Below, one piece after another: positions 8,755 to 17,351 of a stretch of 64,000 bases of DNA. Below the pieces are notes generated by a model. That model searched no databases. It was not told the DNA's origin and saw only the letters and a program-made list of their open reading frames with translations. Where the stretch lies: contig JAJTJC010000035.1 of NCBI GenBank assembly GCA_021295155.1, positions 620,001 through 684,000 on the forward strand, given 5' to 3'. The position numbers were made by a program, and so were the translations under genes. Numbering within the stretch: the first letter of the stretch is position 1; every line of letters starts with the position of its first letter. Origin of the DNA: Flavobacteriaceae bacterium D16. GTDB taxonomy: Bacteria > Bacteroidota > Bacteroidia > Flavobacteriales > Flavobacteriaceae.

Positions 8755-9789
8755 ATGATTCAAATCGTAAAAGACAACAAAACCTGGAATAATTTAGTGA
8801 ATGAATGTGAATATGCAGATTCGTATCACACGTTCGACTATCATCAGATAGTCAAAACCAGGGATCAAGTTCCAACCTTAATACATTATTCCGAAAAAGA
8901 AAATTTTATTATCCTACCTCTTCTTCTAAGGAATATAGAATCAACCGGATATAAAGATGCAACTTCCGTTTACGGGTATGCAGGACCCCTAACCAATGCC
9001 CCATCCTTTGATTTTGATATAAACCTGTTTCAGGAAGAATTGAAAGTTATCTTTGGAAAACTCAATCTGATCTCTGTCTTTTCCAGGTTAAATCCGTTCA
9101 TACCTTATCAAGAGCGTTATTTGAAAGGTATGGGGGATTTAGAAAAACTAGGAAGGATAGTGTTTATCGATCTAAATAAAACTTCAATCGTACAATGGAA
9201 AAACTATCAAAACCGGCTTAGAACTTATATCAACAAATTCAGAACGCTCTACGAAGTTAAAAGTGCCAATACACCTGCTGATATTGAGGCCTTTATCGAC
9301 TTATATTACGAAACTATGAGGCGGTTGAATGCAAAAAATGAATATTTCTTTGATAAGGAGTATTTCCATCAATTATTAAATAGTCCTGATTTCGATGCAG
9401 AGATATTGCTGGCGATTGCCCGGGAAGGTGAAGATGTTGCAGGGGGTGCATTGTTCCTTAAGAAGAATAACCTTATACAGTATCATCTTTCAGGAACAAC
9501 GGAATCGTATTTGCATTCAAGCCCCGTAAAATTACTCATCGACGAGATGAGAATCAAAGCCAATCAAGAAAATTACACTTATTTTAATTTGGGTGGTGGT
9601 TTAGGAGCTAATGAAGATAATTTATTCTATTTCAAATCAGGATTTTCCAAGTACACTTTACCTTTCACAATCTGGAAATATATAGTGAATCACAGCGTAT
9701 ATAATGATCTGGTAATAAAAAATGAAGGAATACCATTTTCCAAGGATACATTATTATTCTTCCCGCGTTATCGAATTAACGATCAATGA
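8755..9789 (+). CDS. FemAB/GNAT-like acyltransferase 1
   Basis: A 344-residue protein with the tandem GNAT-like layout of FemAB-type transferases. The C-terminal GNAT core is visible: DIEAFIDLYYETMRRLNA, then AREGEDVAGGALFLKKNNLIQYHLSGTTE spread over two strands, then LLIDEMRIKANQENYTYFNLGGG. FemAB proteins transfer amino acids from aminoacyl-tRNA to peptidoglycan precursors. Relatives in polysaccharide clusters have unknown acceptors. No signal peptide or membrane segment, so it acts on the cytoplasmic side. The adenylation enzyme and carrier proteins downstream suggest that the donor could be a carrier-bound acyl or aminoacyl group. A second, diverged FemAB-like gene ends the cluster. Confidence 0.75.
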   Translation: MIQIVKDNKTWNNLVNECEYADSYHTFDYHQIVKTRDQVPTLIHYSEKENFIILPLLLRNIESTGYKDATSVYGYAGPLTNAPSFDFDINLFQEELKVIFGKLNLISVFSRLNPFIPYQERYLKGMGDLEKLGRIVFIDLNKTSIVQWKNYQNRLRTYINKFRTLYEVKSANTPADIEAFIDLYYETMRRLNAKNEYFFDKEYFHQLLNSPDFDAEILLAIAREGEDVAGGALFLKKNNLIQYHLSGTTESYLHSSPVKLLIDEMRIKANQENYTYFNLGGGLGANEDNLFYFKSGFSKYTLPFTIWKYIVNHSVYNDLVIKNEGIPFSKDTLLFFPRYRINDQ

Positions 9790-10039
9790 TGTTATTTGCT
9801 CCGAGGAATTTTAAGTCTCAATATCAATTATACGTATTCACTTCCGTAAATGCTGTGGATTAGCAATCTTTTTATTTTTCCTTGCAAAGTTTATATTCCA
9901 GCTTATCACAGTCCATCCTCTATAAGTTCAAGAAATTTTATGGTATGTCAGTTCCCAGACAAGCTCTATTTATTATATTACCAGCATCAAAATCCAAGCA
10001 TAACTTAAACAAAATTGAACATTAAAAATATAATACAAA

Positions 10040-10783
10040 TTGATCATGGAAAAAAAGAAAGATTCTACCTCACATTCACAGACCCAATTAGAAAATAGTG
10101 AATTGTGGTGTTCCGAAAATAATACCATATTCGGGAACTCTGGCGAACCACTGAAACCTTATGGGGTTTTTAATGATCAAAATAATCGGTTACTACAGAT
10201 TTACGGCAATTCTACCGGACGCTACGGTCTTCCAGTTTTGTCTTTTGTGAAAACATCGCATAAACACGATTATGGAGGTCAAATCATGTGGTTATCAGAT
10301 AACTTAAATAACCCTGATAAAAGGTTTGCACAACTTAGCGGGCATATAAAGGACAAAGGAGGTTATTTTACATTTAACACCAGAAAGGAGTCGGATGAAC
10401 CGGGTTATTTTAATTCCATGATTTTCAATGAAAACGGAAATGTTGGGATTGGCACTGCAGATCCCGAAGGTTGGCGATTGGCCGTAAATGGCAAAATAAA
10501 AGCCCAAGAGGTTAATTTAGATTCTTATTCAGGAAATTCGGTATTTAAAGAGGGCTATGATCTTCCGGACCTTAAAAAAGTAGAAGATCAGATCAAAAAT
10601 ATGGGACATTTAAAAGATCTTCCCAGCACTCAGGATTTGGAAAAAAATGGAATACCGTTAGGGGAGTTAAGTTTCCAATTACTTCTGAAAGTTGAGGAGC
10701 TAACCTTATATATTATTCAGCAACATAAAGAAATAGAAGAATTAAAGTCTTCGGTAAAGGAATTGAGTAAAACTAATAATTAG
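10040..10783 (+). CDS. tail-fibre-like protein with coiled-coil end
   Basis: A 247-residue protein of unknown function, not recognisable as an enzyme. Residues about 25-150 form Asn/Gly-rich beta-type sequence ending in the pattern MIFNENGNVGIGTADPEGWRL followed by AVNGKIKAQEV, typical of phage tail-fibre and bacterial surface-protein shafts just before the S74 chaperone region. The C-terminus (about 205-245) is a Leu/Glu/Lys-rich coiled coil, suggesting a trimer. There is no S74 catalytic domain and no signal peptide, unlike most flavobacterial relatives. It sits between the FemAB-like gene and the NTF2-like gene in the polysaccharide locus. It may be a scaffold, or a cargo remnant that came in with the island. 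Confidence 0.6.
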   Translation: MIMEKKKDSTSHSQTQLENSELWCSENNTIFGNSGEPLKPYGVFNDQNNRLLQIYGNSTGRYGLPVLSFVKTSHKHDYGGQIMWLSDNLNNPDKRFAQLSGHIKDKGGYFTFNTRKESDEPGYFNSMIFNENGNVGIGTADPEGWRLAVNGKIKAQEVNLDSYSGNSVFKEGYDLPDLKKVEDQIKNMGHLKDLPSTQDLEKNGIPLGELSFQLLLKVEELTLYIIQQHKEIEELKSSVKELSKTNN

Positions 10784-11590
10784 TAATTGAAAGATACAAA
10801 CTCATAATCTAGAGAGATTAATGCCTGATTCATGAGCTAATTTTTCGAAATGGGAAAAACGGTAAGATTCAAAGTCATCTATGGTTATACGTAACTACTA
10901 AAAAAATCGTCAACCACAGCAATATCATAAAAGGAATAAAACTCTAGAAAATTAGCCTGCTTGTAATATGAGCACAGACGTTCAAGAATTGAATTTAGGA
11001 GATTAATGGTAATAACTCCTTTCATCCGTAGATTAAACCCGATTCATGATGCGAGTCCTGGACAGTTGCAACCTTACCTTTGATCTGTATAATAATGAAA
11101 AGTGAATAGGCATTTTTTACATACATGAATGAGTCCTTGGCCTCTGATAAAAACTGGCTATAACTACCCTTAACCAAAAATTAATTATTCCAAAAGTATT
11201 CTTGTCGATTGTTTTTAGGTTTTCGTCAGATAAGATATGTGGTTTTGTTATAAATATCGTCTTTTGTATAGTGCAAATAAAACCTGGATTTAACACTAAA
11301 ATTACTATTAATTTAATTCCTTTATTCTGACACAATTTGAAATAAATTTAACCTTCTTTTAAAAGAGGAATTTCAGAAGAAAATGGCAAAATAAGAAATT
11401 TGTATGTGCAATAAGAATCATTCAGGCAAGAATGAAAAACGCTCTGCAGTATAGATTTAATACTTCTGAATTTCAGATTTAAAATGAATTGTTTACAACC
11501 TAGAAGAAAGGAAAAATTACAGGTAGAATATAATCGGCATATTTAATTTGATTAACACTTAAATAAATAATTTAATACAAGCAGACCATT
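10784..11590. other. long AT-rich gap, nothing recognised
   Basis: About 800 bases with no supportable gene on either strand. Short frames exist (for example a 72-codon frame on the - strand around 11117-11335 and frames of 11-15 codons on the + strand), but they lack family resemblance or a coding-like composition. No strong hairpin or TAnnTTTG box was found. It may be decayed coding DNA or an untranscribed spacer left by recombination. Confidence 0.4.
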
Positions 11591-12076
11591 ATGAAAGAAG
11601 AATATCTAAAAAGTGTCCAAACTATGGATGACATTATTAAAACATCTTACGCCTGTATAGGTGGTGAGCCCGGCGAGGAACGGGACTGGGAATTTTACAG
11701 ATTTCTTTTTCATCCTGACGGAAAATTGATCAGTTATGAAAATGATACCAATGGCAATATGAGACCTCAATTTTTATCGCCTGATGAATATATTAGTAGG
11801 ATAGGAAAATGGATGGAAACTAAACGTAAAACGGGCTTCTATGAAAGAGAAATTGGCCGTGTAGAAGAAAGATACGGTAATATAGCTCATTGCATTAGCA
11901 CTTGTGAGTCTTTTCATAGCCTGGAAGATATGGAAGCTGGCAATTCATATGTGAAAAATGTGCACAGTATTCAGTTAGCTTATTACAAGGAAAGATGGTG
12001 GATACTTAGTATGTATTGGCAACGTGCATCCGATGAATTTCCAATTCCGGATAAGTACTTGCAGTACAGTGAATAA
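11591..12076 (+). CDS. NTF2/SnoaL-like protein of unknown function
   Basis: A 161-residue protein whose layout fits a single NTF2-like alpha+beta barrel: an N-terminal helix (SVQTMDDIIKTSYACIGG), a central RDWEFYRFLFHPDGKLISY turn and strand, and final strands containing HSIQLAYYKERWWILSMYWQ. Proteins of this fold include polyketide cyclases, dehydratases, isomerases and binding domains. No signal peptide. It stands alone, followed by a strong hairpin, just ahead of the adenylation/carrier-protein operon. A role in shaping the acyl chain is possible but unproven. The fold assignment is by pattern only. Confidence 0.6.
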   Translation: MKEEYLKSVQTMDDIIKTSYACIGGEPGEERDWEFYRFLFHPDGKLISYENDTNGNMRPQFLSPDEYISRIGKWMETKRKTGFYEREIGRVEERYGNIAHCISTCESFHSLEDMEAGNSYVKNVHSIQLAYYKERWWILSMYWQRASDEFPIPDKYLQYSE

Positions 12077-12096
12077 TTTGTGATACAGCTCTTTTT

Positions 12097-12137
12097 AATT
12101 AAACGGAAACATTACGTGTTGATGTTTCCGTTTAATT
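12097..12137. terminator. perfect 16 bp hairpin, probable terminator
   Basis: Arms at 12097-12112 and 12122-12137 are perfect reverse complements over 16 bases (AATTAAACGGAAACAT and its complement) around a 9-base loop. It lies 20 bases after the NTF2-like gene and ends in AT-rich DNA. The arm starts with a TTTTTAATT run, so it could work in both directions. It separates the NTF2-like gene from the adenylation-enzyme operon. Confidence 0.7.
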
Positions 12138-12256
12138 AGTAATAATTGATTATCCTTCAGAACTAGATAAGTTTTCAACTTAATTTAGGAGGTCTAACAA
12201 CTAAATTAATTTTAACCAGCTGTAATCATCTCTTATTTAGCACGAAAAATCCAAGT

Positions 12257-13774
12257 ATGATAAAAATCAATTTAATAGAGTATTTCGAAAATACCGTTGA
12301 TTCATTTCCCGATAAATTGGCAGTTGTTGATGGTCATTCTCAACTAACCTTTGAAGAGTTAAAGCAAAAAGCACAACTTATTTCAAATCAAATTTCTAAG
12401 CGGAGCAATTCCATTAATAGACCTGTTGCCATTTATCTGCCTAAATCCAATGATGCAATCGGCTCATTTATTGGCACTTTGTACAGCGGTAATATATATA
12501 CTCCATTAGACACAAAAAATCCCGTTCCGAGAATTGAAGCCATCTTAAAAGCGTTAAAACCATCCTGTATCATAACCAATGATAAGTTTATATCGAACAT
12601 CAACAAGTGCAATTTAGATATTGATATAATTAACCTGGATAAACTAGATCAGGAAGAGAATATTGGTGATTGTTCTAATTTCAGAAAATGTATAGATACT
12701 GATCCGGCATATATTTTACACACTTCAGGTTCTACAGGTGTACCAAAAGGCGTTGTTATTTCGCATCTGTCCATTATCGATTATATAAATTGGGTAGCTG
12801 ACACTTTCGATATCACTGAGAATGAAAGAATTGGAAATCAGACACCATTTATATTTGATATGTCGACATTAGATATATATCTAATGATTTTTAAAGGAGC
12901 CACGCTATATTTAATTCCTGAACAAAAGTTTATTTTCCCCGCTACCCTGTTGGATTACATCAACGAGAATAAAATAAACTTCCTCTTTTGGGTTCCTTCA
13001 GTTTATGTGAATATTGCCAATCTCAGACTTTTAGATTCTATTAAAATACCTTTAGTAAAAAAAGTTTTGTACGGAGGAGAGGTTATGCCTCCCAAGCACC
13101 TTAACTATTGGATTGATAATTTGGAAAAAAATGTCATATACGGAAATATGTATGGCCCTACGGAAATAACAGGTACATGTGTTTATCATATCGTTACCGA
13201 TAAGGTTAACGAGCATGAGTCGTTGCCCATAGGTAAACCCTGTAGAAATACGGACATACTGGTTCTCAATGAAAAAGATGAACTTTGTAAGGTTGGGGAA
13301 AAGGGCGAATTATGTGTCAGAGGTTCTTCACTAGCCCTTGGTTATTGGAATAACTTAGAAAAAACAAACAAGGTATTTGTCCAAAATCCGTTAAATAATT
13401 CAGTGCCTGAAAGAATATATAGAACTGGTGATATTGTTTATTTAGATGAGAATGGTGAATATAAATACATTGGAAGAAAGGATTTTCAAATAAAATTACA
13501 GGGTTATAGAATTGACTTAGGAGAAATAGAGCATCATATCTTAAGTGTATTTGATACCATTAACGCGGGTGTATTCTTTGACAAGGCCAAAAATGAAATC
13601 GTATTACTTTATGAATCTAAAAATGAAATTTCGGTGAAGGAATTTAGAATTAAACTTGCAAAAGTTTTGTCAAAACATATGATTCCCACAAAGTATGTCA
13701 AAATGGAGGTTTTACCCAAATCGACTACAGGCAAAATAGATAGAGCTTTGTTAAATAAAAATATTAATACTTAA
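12257..13774 (+). CDS. stand-alone amino-acid-type adenylation enzyme (DltA/NRPS A-domain-like)
   Basis: Activates a carboxylic acid as its AMP ester and loads it on a carrier-protein phosphopantetheine. All core motifs of a 505-residue A domain are visible: TSGSTGVPKG (156-165), NMYGPTE (297-303), YRTGD (388-392), GRKDFQIKLQGYR (406-418) and the catalytic Lys K493 in TTGKIDR. F200-D201 in the A4 region (FDMSTLD) matches the Asp that binds the alpha-amino group in DltA and NRPS amino-acid domains, so an amino acid is the likely substrate. No condensation, carrier or thioesterase domain is fused. A carrier-protein gene follows after 44 bases. It is distinct from DltA because no DltB/DltD equivalents are adjacent in the operon. 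Confidence 0.88.
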   Translation: MIKINLIEYFENTVDSFPDKLAVVDGHSQLTFEELKQKAQLISNQISKRSNSINRPVAIYLPKSNDAIGSFIGTLYSGNIYTPLDTKNPVPRIEAILKALKPSCIITNDKFISNINKCNLDIDIINLDKLDQEENIGDCSNFRKCIDTDPAYILHTSGSTGVPKGVVISHLSIIDYINWVADTFDITENERIGNQTPFIFDMSTLDIYLMIFKGATLYLIPEQKFIFPATLLDYINENKINFLFWVPSVYVNIANLRLLDSIKIPLVKKVLYGGEVMPPKHLNYWIDNLEKNVIYGNMYGPTEITGTCVYHIVTDKVNEHESLPIGKPCRNTDILVLNEKDELCKVGEKGELCVRGSSLALGYWNNLEKTNKVFVQNPLNNSVPERIYRTGDIVYLDENGEYKYIGRKDFQIKLQGYRIDLGEIEHHILSVFDTINAGVFFDKAKNEIVLLYESKNEISVKEFRIKLAKVLSKHMIPTKYVKMEVLPKSTTGKIDRALLNKNINT

Positions 13775-13818
13775 AGCGTAGACAAAACGTTAGCTTTAAT
13801 ATATAATCCTAATTTGGT

Positions 13819-14052
13819 GTGAAGGAAAAAATATTAGCTTTTTTAACAGAGATAAGACCTGAATTCGATTTCTCAGAGTCAAGCAACTTTATTGAGGAAG
13901 GAATGTTAGATTCGTTCGATATTGTAAGTTTAGTTGCTTCACTAGATGAAGAATTTGGAATTTCAATAGACGGAACGGAGATTTTACCCAAGAATTTTTC
14001 TAATGTCGAAAGTATTTATCAATTACTAATTAAAAATGGGGTCGCAAAATGA
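13819..14052 (+). CDS. acyl/peptidyl carrier protein 1
   Basis: A 77-residue stand-alone carrier protein. Ser32 in the motif MLDSFDIVSL is the 4'-phosphopantetheine site; helix 2 follows. The DSF motif resembles DltC and NRPS-associated carriers more than fatty-acid AcpP (DSLD). The start is GTG. It is the likely partner of the adenylation enzyme just upstream, and its stop overlaps the KAS III start by four bases (ATGA), indicating translational coupling. Confidence 0.88.
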   Translation: MKEKILAFLTEIRPEFDFSESSNFIEEGMLDSFDIVSLVASLDEEFGISIDGTEILPKNFSNVESIYQLLIKNGVAK

Positions 14053-15119
14053 ATCTAAAGTTTCACAATAAGAAAATTACTGGCATCCTGACGGTTTTGC
14101 CGGAAAATGAGGTCAATTTTGATGATGAGATCGAAAATTATGATTTCTCTCGAGGACAATCGATGAAACTCAAACTAATAATGGGATATGGGAAACGCAG
14201 GGTTGTCAAAGATGGGACTACGGCCTCGGACCTATGTGTTTTTGGGTTGAAGTACCTTTTTGATAACGATCTATTAAATAAGGATGAAATAGATGCCTTA
14301 ATATTGGTAACACAGTCACCAGATTATTTCGTGCCTTCTACAAGTCATGTGATCCATGGCAAACTGGATTTAAAACAAGACATGTATTGTCTGGATATTA
14401 GCCAGGCATGCTCAGGTTATCCCGTAGGTCTCAATCAGGCCTTTATGTTATTGGAACAGGAGGAAATCAACAAAGTGGTAGTACTGAATGCAGAGACGAT
14501 GAGTTATAAGGTATCTCTCAAAGATCGCGGGAGTAGACCATTGACAGGCGATGCTGCTGCCATCACGGTGGTTGAAAACGATCCCTCGGGTAGTATTATA
14601 CATGGTACGGTAAAATTGGATGGGAAAGGTGCTGATGCCCTCATAATTCCTGCCGGGGGCTTTAGAATGCCATCTACCGCAAAAACTGCAAAACTAGAAT
14701 CAGATGAAAGTGGAAACTCCAGGGCTATGGATCACTTGGTCATGAAAGGTGACGAGGTGTTTAATTTTGTTCAAAAAGAAGTCCCTATCATGGTTGACAA
14801 CCTTTTAGCAAAGGCAGATAAAAATAAAGATGATATAGACTATTATATGTTTCATCAACCCAATAAGTTTATGTTGAAAAAACTAGCAGACAAAATAGGA
14901 GTCCCTTATGACAAAATGCCCAATAATATTGTAGAAAATTTTGGTAATGCCAGCGGTGTTACCATTCCAACGAATCTTACTTATAATCTTGGTGAAAAAT
15001 TATTGACAGATTCACTTTTAATTTGTTTAGCTGGGTTTGGAGCAGGTTTGAGCTGGACATCTCTGCTTATGAAGATAGGTAACTTAGACTTTTGTAATAC
15101 AATCGAATTTAAAAATTAG
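14049..15119 (+). CDS. FabH-like 3-oxoacyl-ACP synthase III family protein
   Basis: A 356-residue thiolase-fold protein. The catalytic triad of KAS III is intact: C121 in DISQACSGY, H269 in MFHQPNKFM and N300 in ENFGNASG. KAS III enzymes condense acyl-CoA with malonyl-ACP, but relatives such as CerJ transfer acyl groups to sugar hydroxyls, so both functions are open. It sits between two carrier proteins, overlapping the first by four bases and preceding the second by three, and so is presumably co-expressed with both. No ketoreductase or dehydratase gene is next to it. It is clearly not the housekeeping FabH in context, since no fatty-acid genes are nearby. Confidence 0.87.
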   Translation: MNLKFHNKKITGILTVLPENEVNFDDEIENYDFSRGQSMKLKLIMGYGKRRVVKDGTTASDLCVFGLKYLFDNDLLNKDEIDALILVTQSPDYFVPSTSHVIHGKLDLKQDMYCLDISQACSGYPVGLNQAFMLLEQEEINKVVVLNAETMSYKVSLKDRGSRPLTGDAAAITVVENDPSGSIIHGTVKLDGKGADALIIPAGGFRMPSTAKTAKLESDESGNSRAMDHLVMKGDEVFNFVQKEVPIMVDNLLAKADKNKDDIDYYMFHQPNKFMLKKLADKIGVPYDKMPNNIVENFGNASGVTIPTNLTYNLGEKLLTDSLLICLAGFGAGLSWTSLLMKIGNLDFCNTIEFKN

Positions 15120-15122
15120 GCT

Positions 15123-15338
15123 ATGGACAATTTTCAATCTTCAATTGCAGAAATACTTGAAGTGGATTCGGTTGAACTAACTGATGAACTTGAATCTTTT
15201 GATGCCTGGGACTCATTAGCTGTTTTATCTATTATCGCACTTAGTGATTCGGAATATAATGTGCCTCTATCGGCACAAGAAATCAATGACTCTAAAACTA
15301 TTGAGGGATTAAAGAGTCTTATTCAGGGAAAACAATAA
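15123..15338 (+). CDS. acyl carrier protein 2
   Basis: A 71-residue carrier protein with Ser31 in the motif AWDSLAVLSI as the phosphopantetheine site. The DSL motif is nearer the acyl type than that of carrier protein 1. It begins three bases after the KAS III-like gene, so the synthase probably uses it as donor or acceptor. Two different stand-alone carriers in one four-gene operon suggest two thioester-bound intermediates. Confidence 0.87.
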   Translation: MDNFQSSIAEILEVDSVELTDELESFDAWDSLAVLSIIALSDSEYNVPLSAQEINDSKTIEGLKSLIQGKQ

Positions 15339-15365
15339 AGGAATTAGAATCGCTTCTAAATTCCT
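15339..15365 (+). terminator. hairpin after carrier protein 2
   Basis: AGGAATTAGAA (15339-15349) pairs with TTCTAAATTCCT (15354-15365) around TCGC, with one bulged A. It starts right after the stop codon and may end the adenylation/carrier operon, though no T run follows. Confidence 0.4.
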
Positions 15366-15448
15366 GCTATAAATAGTTAAATCGTTCTTGAGATTGCGAC
15401 CTTAGATATTAGTGCAGTAGTACCTATAATTTTATTAAAAATCAATTT

Positions 15449-16105
15449 ATGAGAAATGTAATTATACTTGGAGCAGGAGGAGCCGGCGCAGAAGTGACTT
15501 TTTATATTGAAGATCATAACTCCAAAGTGGGACCGGAAGACCAAATCAACATAAAAGGATATTTGGACGATTCCAAGGAAAATTGGAAAAAATATAACTT
15601 CCAAGCCCCTCATTTAGGAAATATTGATACATACTCCCAAGGTGATGGGGAAGAGTTGTTGATCGCCGTTGGAAACATGGATTCCAGAATTAAATTACTC
15701 GATATAATCAAACAAAAAAATATAGTCGTAGGAAGTTTTATTCACCATAGTGTGGTAATGCCAGAAAATTTAGATATAGGTATCGGTAATATAGTTTTTC
15801 CTTTTTGTATTCTCGAAAAATACGCCACTATTGGTAATTATAATTTTCTTACCTCTTATTGTTTTATAAGTCATGACTGTGTGGTTGGTGACAATAACTT
15901 CATGTCAATTGCTGGCTTAGCCGGATCGGTTAAGGTTGGTAACAATAATTATTTCGGACTGAGGTCTACTGTAATTCCTGGAATAGAAGTTGGTAATAAC
16001 AATGTCGTTCAGGCAGGAATGATTGTTGATAAGAATGTTAAAGACGACACTACAGTTTTCTATCGTTTTAAGGAAAAGGTGATGGCGATTCCCAAAAGTT
16101 TGTAA
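15449..16105 (+). CDS. PglD/NeuD-family sugar acyltransferase
   Basis: A 218-residue hexapeptide-repeat acyltransferase. The N-terminal part has the ILGAGGAGAEV dinucleotide-like motif (residues 7-17) and GYLDD; the C-terminal half is a left-handed beta helix with many [I/V]GxxN repeats (IGIGNIVF, IGNYNF, VGDNNF, VGNNNYFG, VGNNNVV). H142 in ISHDCVVGD is at the usual catalytic position. PglD acetylates the 4-amine of UDP-sugars (diNAcBac pathway) and NeuD acetylates sialic acid. Here it may use acetyl-CoA or an ACP-bound acyl group to acylate an amino sugar, given the neighbouring carrier proteins. The matching 4-aminotransferase is not in the window. Confidence 0.85.
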   Translation: MRNVIILGAGGAGAEVTFYIEDHNSKVGPEDQINIKGYLDDSKENWKKYNFQAPHLGNIDTYSQGDGEELLIAVGNMDSRIKLLDIIKQKNIVVGSFIHHSVVMPENLDIGIGNIVFPFCILEKYATIGNYNFLTSYCFISHDCVVGDNNFMSIAGLAGSVKVGNNNYFGLRSTVIPGIEVGNNNVVQAGMIVDKNVKDDTTVFYRFKEKVMAIPKSL

Positions 16106-16198
16106 TGGATAAAGTATAATAGAAAAAACAAAAATTTATCCAAAATACTTTTAGTGTAGGTATTTTTTGGTAGAATCAGTAAGGAATAATTTTATTTG

Positions 16199-17299
16199 AT
16201 GAAAGAATCTACATCTAGCTTTATAGATATAAGTAAAAAAAAAGAATACCGCTTAAGCGTAAAAATAATCCGATCGACTACAGATTTTCGCCAGTATAAA
16301 GATCACCTGAGAACCCTTCCTGAAAATCCATTCGTTAGTGAAGAAATGCTTCGGAATACCGGCAAACAGGACGTCGGATACTTTACCTTACATAATAGTT
16401 CAAATATCTTATTGATCCTGTTACCCTTTATCATTCGGAAAATATATATCGAACAAAAAGATACTGGGTACTTAGATATAATTTCTCCTTATGGCCTCGT
16501 TGGTCCCTTAATAGCTTCACATATAGAAGAAGATACCATGAAAATGTTCTGGGCCAAGGTAGATAATTGGTATTCCAAAAATAATGTGGTATCTGAGTTC
16601 GTTAGATTCAATGTAAATAAAAATTATATTGGTTTTTCTGGCACTTTAGTCCCAACCTTAAAAACTGTTTGCGGTAAAATCATTACCGAATCTGAACAGT
16701 GGAAAAACTTTAAACCCAAGGTGAGAAATAACGTTAGAAAAGCTCATAGCCTCGGACTAAACTTTAATATATATCGTAATAATGATATAAGTTTAGATAT
16801 CGTTAATGAATTTTATCACATTTATTGCAAAACATTAAAGCGACATGATGCTGAGGAGAGATATAATTTCGAATTAAATTTTTTAACTACAGTTATTAAA
16901 GAAAGCCCCACAAATACAGCAATAGCTATGGTTTACAAGAAGAAAAGACCAATCTCTACAGAATTACTTTTGTTGAGCGGAGGGGTTGTATACTCCTTTC
17001 TTGGTGGCACCGACGAAGAGTTCTTTTATTGTCGGCCAAATGATCTATTGAAATATAATGTGATAAATTGGGCAAGAGAAAATGGATTTAAACATTATTT
17101 TTTAGGTGGAGGAAGAAGTGATAAAGATAGTCTCTACCGGTATAAGAAGAGCTTTTTTCCCAAAGATAGAGATCTATCGTATTTCACTGGGAAGAAGATT
17201 GTCAACCAAGAAATTTACGATAAATTGGTATCCTTAAATCCCCATTGTGTTAAAAATCCGGATTATAACTTTTTTCCCTTCTACCGTATGGACAAGTGA
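16199..17299 (+). CDS. FemAB/GNAT-like acyltransferase 2
   Basis: A 366-residue relative of the FemAB-like protein earlier in the cluster. Shared features are the N-terminal half with PEEYGLVGPL-like glycine segments (SPYGLVGPLIAS), a WKNFKPKVRNNVRKA basic helix, and the C-terminal GNAT core ending in LLKYNVINWARENGFKHYFLGGG and a final FYRM strand. The ATG at 16199 follows a TTG codon and is the better start. No signal peptide. Donor and acceptor are unknown; a role in adding an aminoacyl or acyl group to the glycan is inferred from the adenylation and carrier genes next door. Confidence 0.75.
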   Translation: MKESTSSFIDISKKKEYRLSVKIIRSTTDFRQYKDHLRTLPENPFVSEEMLRNTGKQDVGYFTLHNSSNILLILLPFIIRKIYIEQKDTGYLDIISPYGLVGPLIASHIEEDTMKMFWAKVDNWYSKNNVVSEFVRFNVNKNYIGFSGTLVPTLKTVCGKIITESEQWKNFKPKVRNNVRKAHSLGLNFNIYRNNDISLDIVNEFYHIYCKTLKRHDAEERYNFELNFLTTVIKESPTNTAIAMVYKKKRPISTELLLLSGGVVYSFLGGTDEEFFYCRPNDLLKYNVINWARENGFKHYFLGGGRSDKDSLYRYKKSFFPKDRDLSYFTGKKIVNQEIYDKLVSLNPHCVKNPDYNFFPFYRMDK

Positions 17300-17351
17300 A
17301 TCACGTGATGTCCTCATAATATAGTTCTTAAAAACCCTGGAGCTTAAGGTT

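Noticed and set aside
11117-11335. 72-codon frame on the - strand in the long gap
   Set aside because: No family resemblance, AT-rich random-like composition and no ribosome site; it is probably chance.
12097-12137. Attachment site or mobile-element end
   Set aside because: The perfect inverted repeat is explained by a terminator; no integrase, transposase or flanking direct repeat was found.
14049-15119. Housekeeping FabH for fatty-acid synthesis
   Set aside because: It is between stand-alone carrier proteins in a polysaccharide locus, with no fabD/fabG/fabF or plsX nearby.
17300-17320. ATCACGTGAT palindrome after the second FemAB-like gene
   Set aside because: Only 10 bases, with no spacing to a promoter, so probably chance.
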